Shown: positions 15,702 through 16,709 of the stretch, piece after piece
How the letters are laid out: the number at the start of each line of letters is the position of its first letter
How positions within the stretch are numbered: the first letter of the stretch is position 1
NCBI GenBank assembly: GCA_905206195.1
Contig: CAJLGN010000004.1
Coordinates: 1-16,709 of the forward strand
Length of the DNA: 16,709 nt
Direction of reading: 5' to 3'
Source: an uncultured Roseburia sp.
GTDB taxonomy: Bacteria; Bacillota; Clostridia; Lachnospirales; Lachnospiraceae
Made by a program: the position numbers and the translations under genes
The notes under the pieces: model-generated
The model's database searches: none
Seen by the model: only the letters and a program-made list of their open reading frames with translations
Told to the model about the DNA's origin: nothing

Positions 15702-16709
15702 CTAATTTGTGCCATTCTGCCTCACGTCGAAATGCAGGTTCAAATCATAAGTTTGAAAATCCATGGTGTAATACTTGTCATCTCCAGTGCCCCAGCCGCT
15801 CTGATGATCCTCGTACAGGAGCGCAATTTTGCCATTTGCCATCTCTGTCAGGCAGGAGTACATGTACTCAGCGTTGTCCGCGTTCACCTGAATATGTGCG
15901 TCATCCCTCCAATCCATGGAGTTGTCCGCGTTCACAAGTCCCACAAAGATCTTGCCGTTTAAGCGCGCTCCTCCCTCCGCGGAAGGTCCTCCGGTGGAGG
16001 AACTCGAGCCGTTTCCATCTGGACCTGTCGGGCATGATACGAGAAGAACCTGCTTCCCCTCCGCTGTCTGTGAATATTTGACCGCTGAAATCTGGCAGTT
16101 GGAATTTGTGGGAATCTGCGTATTCACTTCCTGCTTCCACGCACCATCCTTGTAATCGATGTAGTGCAGCGTCTCATTTCCATTTCGATAGAAAAACCGC
16201 AGCGTGCCGTCGTCAAGTTCCACCGCCGAGCTCTCTGAGCTCCAGGTCGAGGTCGCGCCCGCTACGCGGCTCCAGGTATCTCCGCCATCTGACGAACAGA
16301 TGAAATCCATCTGCTGTGACGCCTCCGAACCGTCGTAGCCATAACAGGAAAATACAATCTTCCCATCCCCCGTCACAACTCCCCGCCCCGGCGCAGCCAA
16401 ATATGCCATCTCCCGCGCGGTTTTCACGTTAATCAGCTTTGGTGCAGACCAGGTTCTTCCACTGTCCGTGGACGATGTAAAGTACAGATAGCTCGTTCGC
16501 ATCACCTGGAAAGGAGCCCCCTCAAAAAACAGGTTGCTGTCCGCTCCATTCCCCGTAATATAAAACCACGGATCCACCGTGTAGCCTTCAACCTCGCTGT
16601 CGTCAGCCAGCTTCTTTATCTTATTCCCGTCCAGATAGTAGTCAAAACCACTCTCACCATCTCTTTTTAGCGCCAGCTTTCCGTTATTTTGAAATCCACT
16701 GTCCCTCTC
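15702..16709 (-). CDS. Sialidase (GH33-like), C-terminal part; the 5' end lies outside the window
   Basis: Releases terminal sialic acids from glycans. The frame is open from the window edge (16709) for 335 codons to TAG at 15704-15702; a GTG at 16577 is internal and not the start. Two Asp boxes (S-x-D-x-G-x-T-W) are visible: SSTDSGRTW near 16472-16449 and SSDGGDTW near 16295-16272. Counting from the GTG, the likely GH33 residues are Glu115 (WSSESSAVEL), Arg131 (FYRNGN), Arg205 (ARLNGKIFVGLV) and Tyr240 (MYSCLTEMANGK). The Glu-Arg spacing of 16 equals that I recall for Clostridium perfringens NanI. The first Arg and acid/base Asp should lie upstream, out of view, as would any signal peptide. 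The interval from Arg131 to Arg205 carries an extra Gly/Ser-rich loop (about residues 186-203). Hydrolytic versus trans-sialidase type cannot be decided here. Its neighbours are unrelated housekeeping genes. Confidence 0.88.
   Translation of the reverse strand, partial: ERDSGFQNNGKLALKRDGESGFDYYLDGNKIKKLADDSEVEGYTVDPWFYITGNGADSNLFFEGAPFQVMRTSYLYFTSSTDSGRTWSAPKLINVKTAREMAYLAAPGRGVVTGDGKIVFSCYGYDGSEASQQMDFICSSDGGDTWSRVAGATSTWSSESSAVELDDGTLRFFYRNGNETLHYIDYKDGAWKQEVNTQIPTNSNCQISAVKYSQTAEGKQVLLVSCPTGPDGNGSSSSTGGPSAEGGARLNGKIFVGLVNADNSMDWRDDAHIQVNADNAEYMYSCLTEMANGKIALLYEDHQSGWGTGDDKYYTMDFQTYDLNLHFDVRQNGTN

Noticed and set aside
15533..15715. 60-codon minus-strand frame after the sialidase
   Set aside because: It overlaps the sialidase end, the candidate promoter and the leader hairpin. 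The translation resembles no known protein, and I saw no strong ribosome site.
16575..16577. GTG as the sialidase start
   Set aside because: The frame stays open with plausible sialidase-like sequence for 44 more codons to the window edge, so this is an internal Val.

Overview
The window looks like a chromosomal segment of a Gram-positive anaerobe of the Bacillota, most likely a Lachnospiraceae-type gut Clostridia. Three things point there: the gene order rimP-nusA-rnpM-ylxQ-infB-rbfA-nrnA-truB-ribF, the flavour of the proteins (PNPase KH loop GQRG, NrnA, SH3-SH3-NlpC/P60 hydrolase, PLDN-type cardiolipin synthase), and a GH33 sialidase next door. By eye G+C is a little over half. This placement is inference; there is no 16S rRNA or other marker in the window. 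Every gene I can support is on the minus strand, so transcription runs from high to low coordinates.

Layout in transcription order: (1) 16709-15702, the C-terminal 335 codons of a sialidase, cut by the window edge. (2) 15701-15435, an intergenic stretch with a candidate promoter and a long hairpin leader. (3) 15434-6574, one tightly packed transcription/translation operon of about 9 kb: rimP, nusA, rnpM (ylxR), ylxQ, infB, rbfA, nrnA, truB, ribF. Most junctions are short or overlapping; the largest gap is the 126 bp between infB and rbfA, which holds a strong hairpin. (4) 6543-5301, a secreted SH3-NlpC/P60 peptidoglycan hydrolase with its own near-consensus promoter. (5) 5243-4798, rpsO with a near-consensus promoter and a structured leader of about 140 nt, then a strong intrinsic terminator. 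(6) 4556-2463, pnp behind a stem-loop leader, followed by a GC-rich terminator-like structure. (7) 2265-1354, a subtilase without signal peptide or prosegment, preceded by a four-codon mini-ORF. (8) 1242-1, cardiolipin synthase with a near-consensus promoter, interrupted by an in-frame TGA and cut by the window edge.

How they fit together: RimP, RbfA and TruB act in 30S maturation and tRNA modification; IF-2 and S15 act in translation itself; NusA acts in transcription elongation and termination; RnpM, YlxQ, NrnA and PNPase are RNA-binding or RNA-turnover proteins; RibF makes FMN and FAD. The hydrolase and cardiolipin synthase serve the cell envelope. This is mainly a housekeeping region. I did not find a convincing new defence or mobile system. 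The points worth a second look are the disrupted cls, the in-frame 29-bp direct repeat in infB, the Tyr/Asp/Glu-rich NusA tail, the structured rpsO and pnp leaders, a Gly/Ser insertion in the sialidase, and the mini-ORF ahead of the subtilase.
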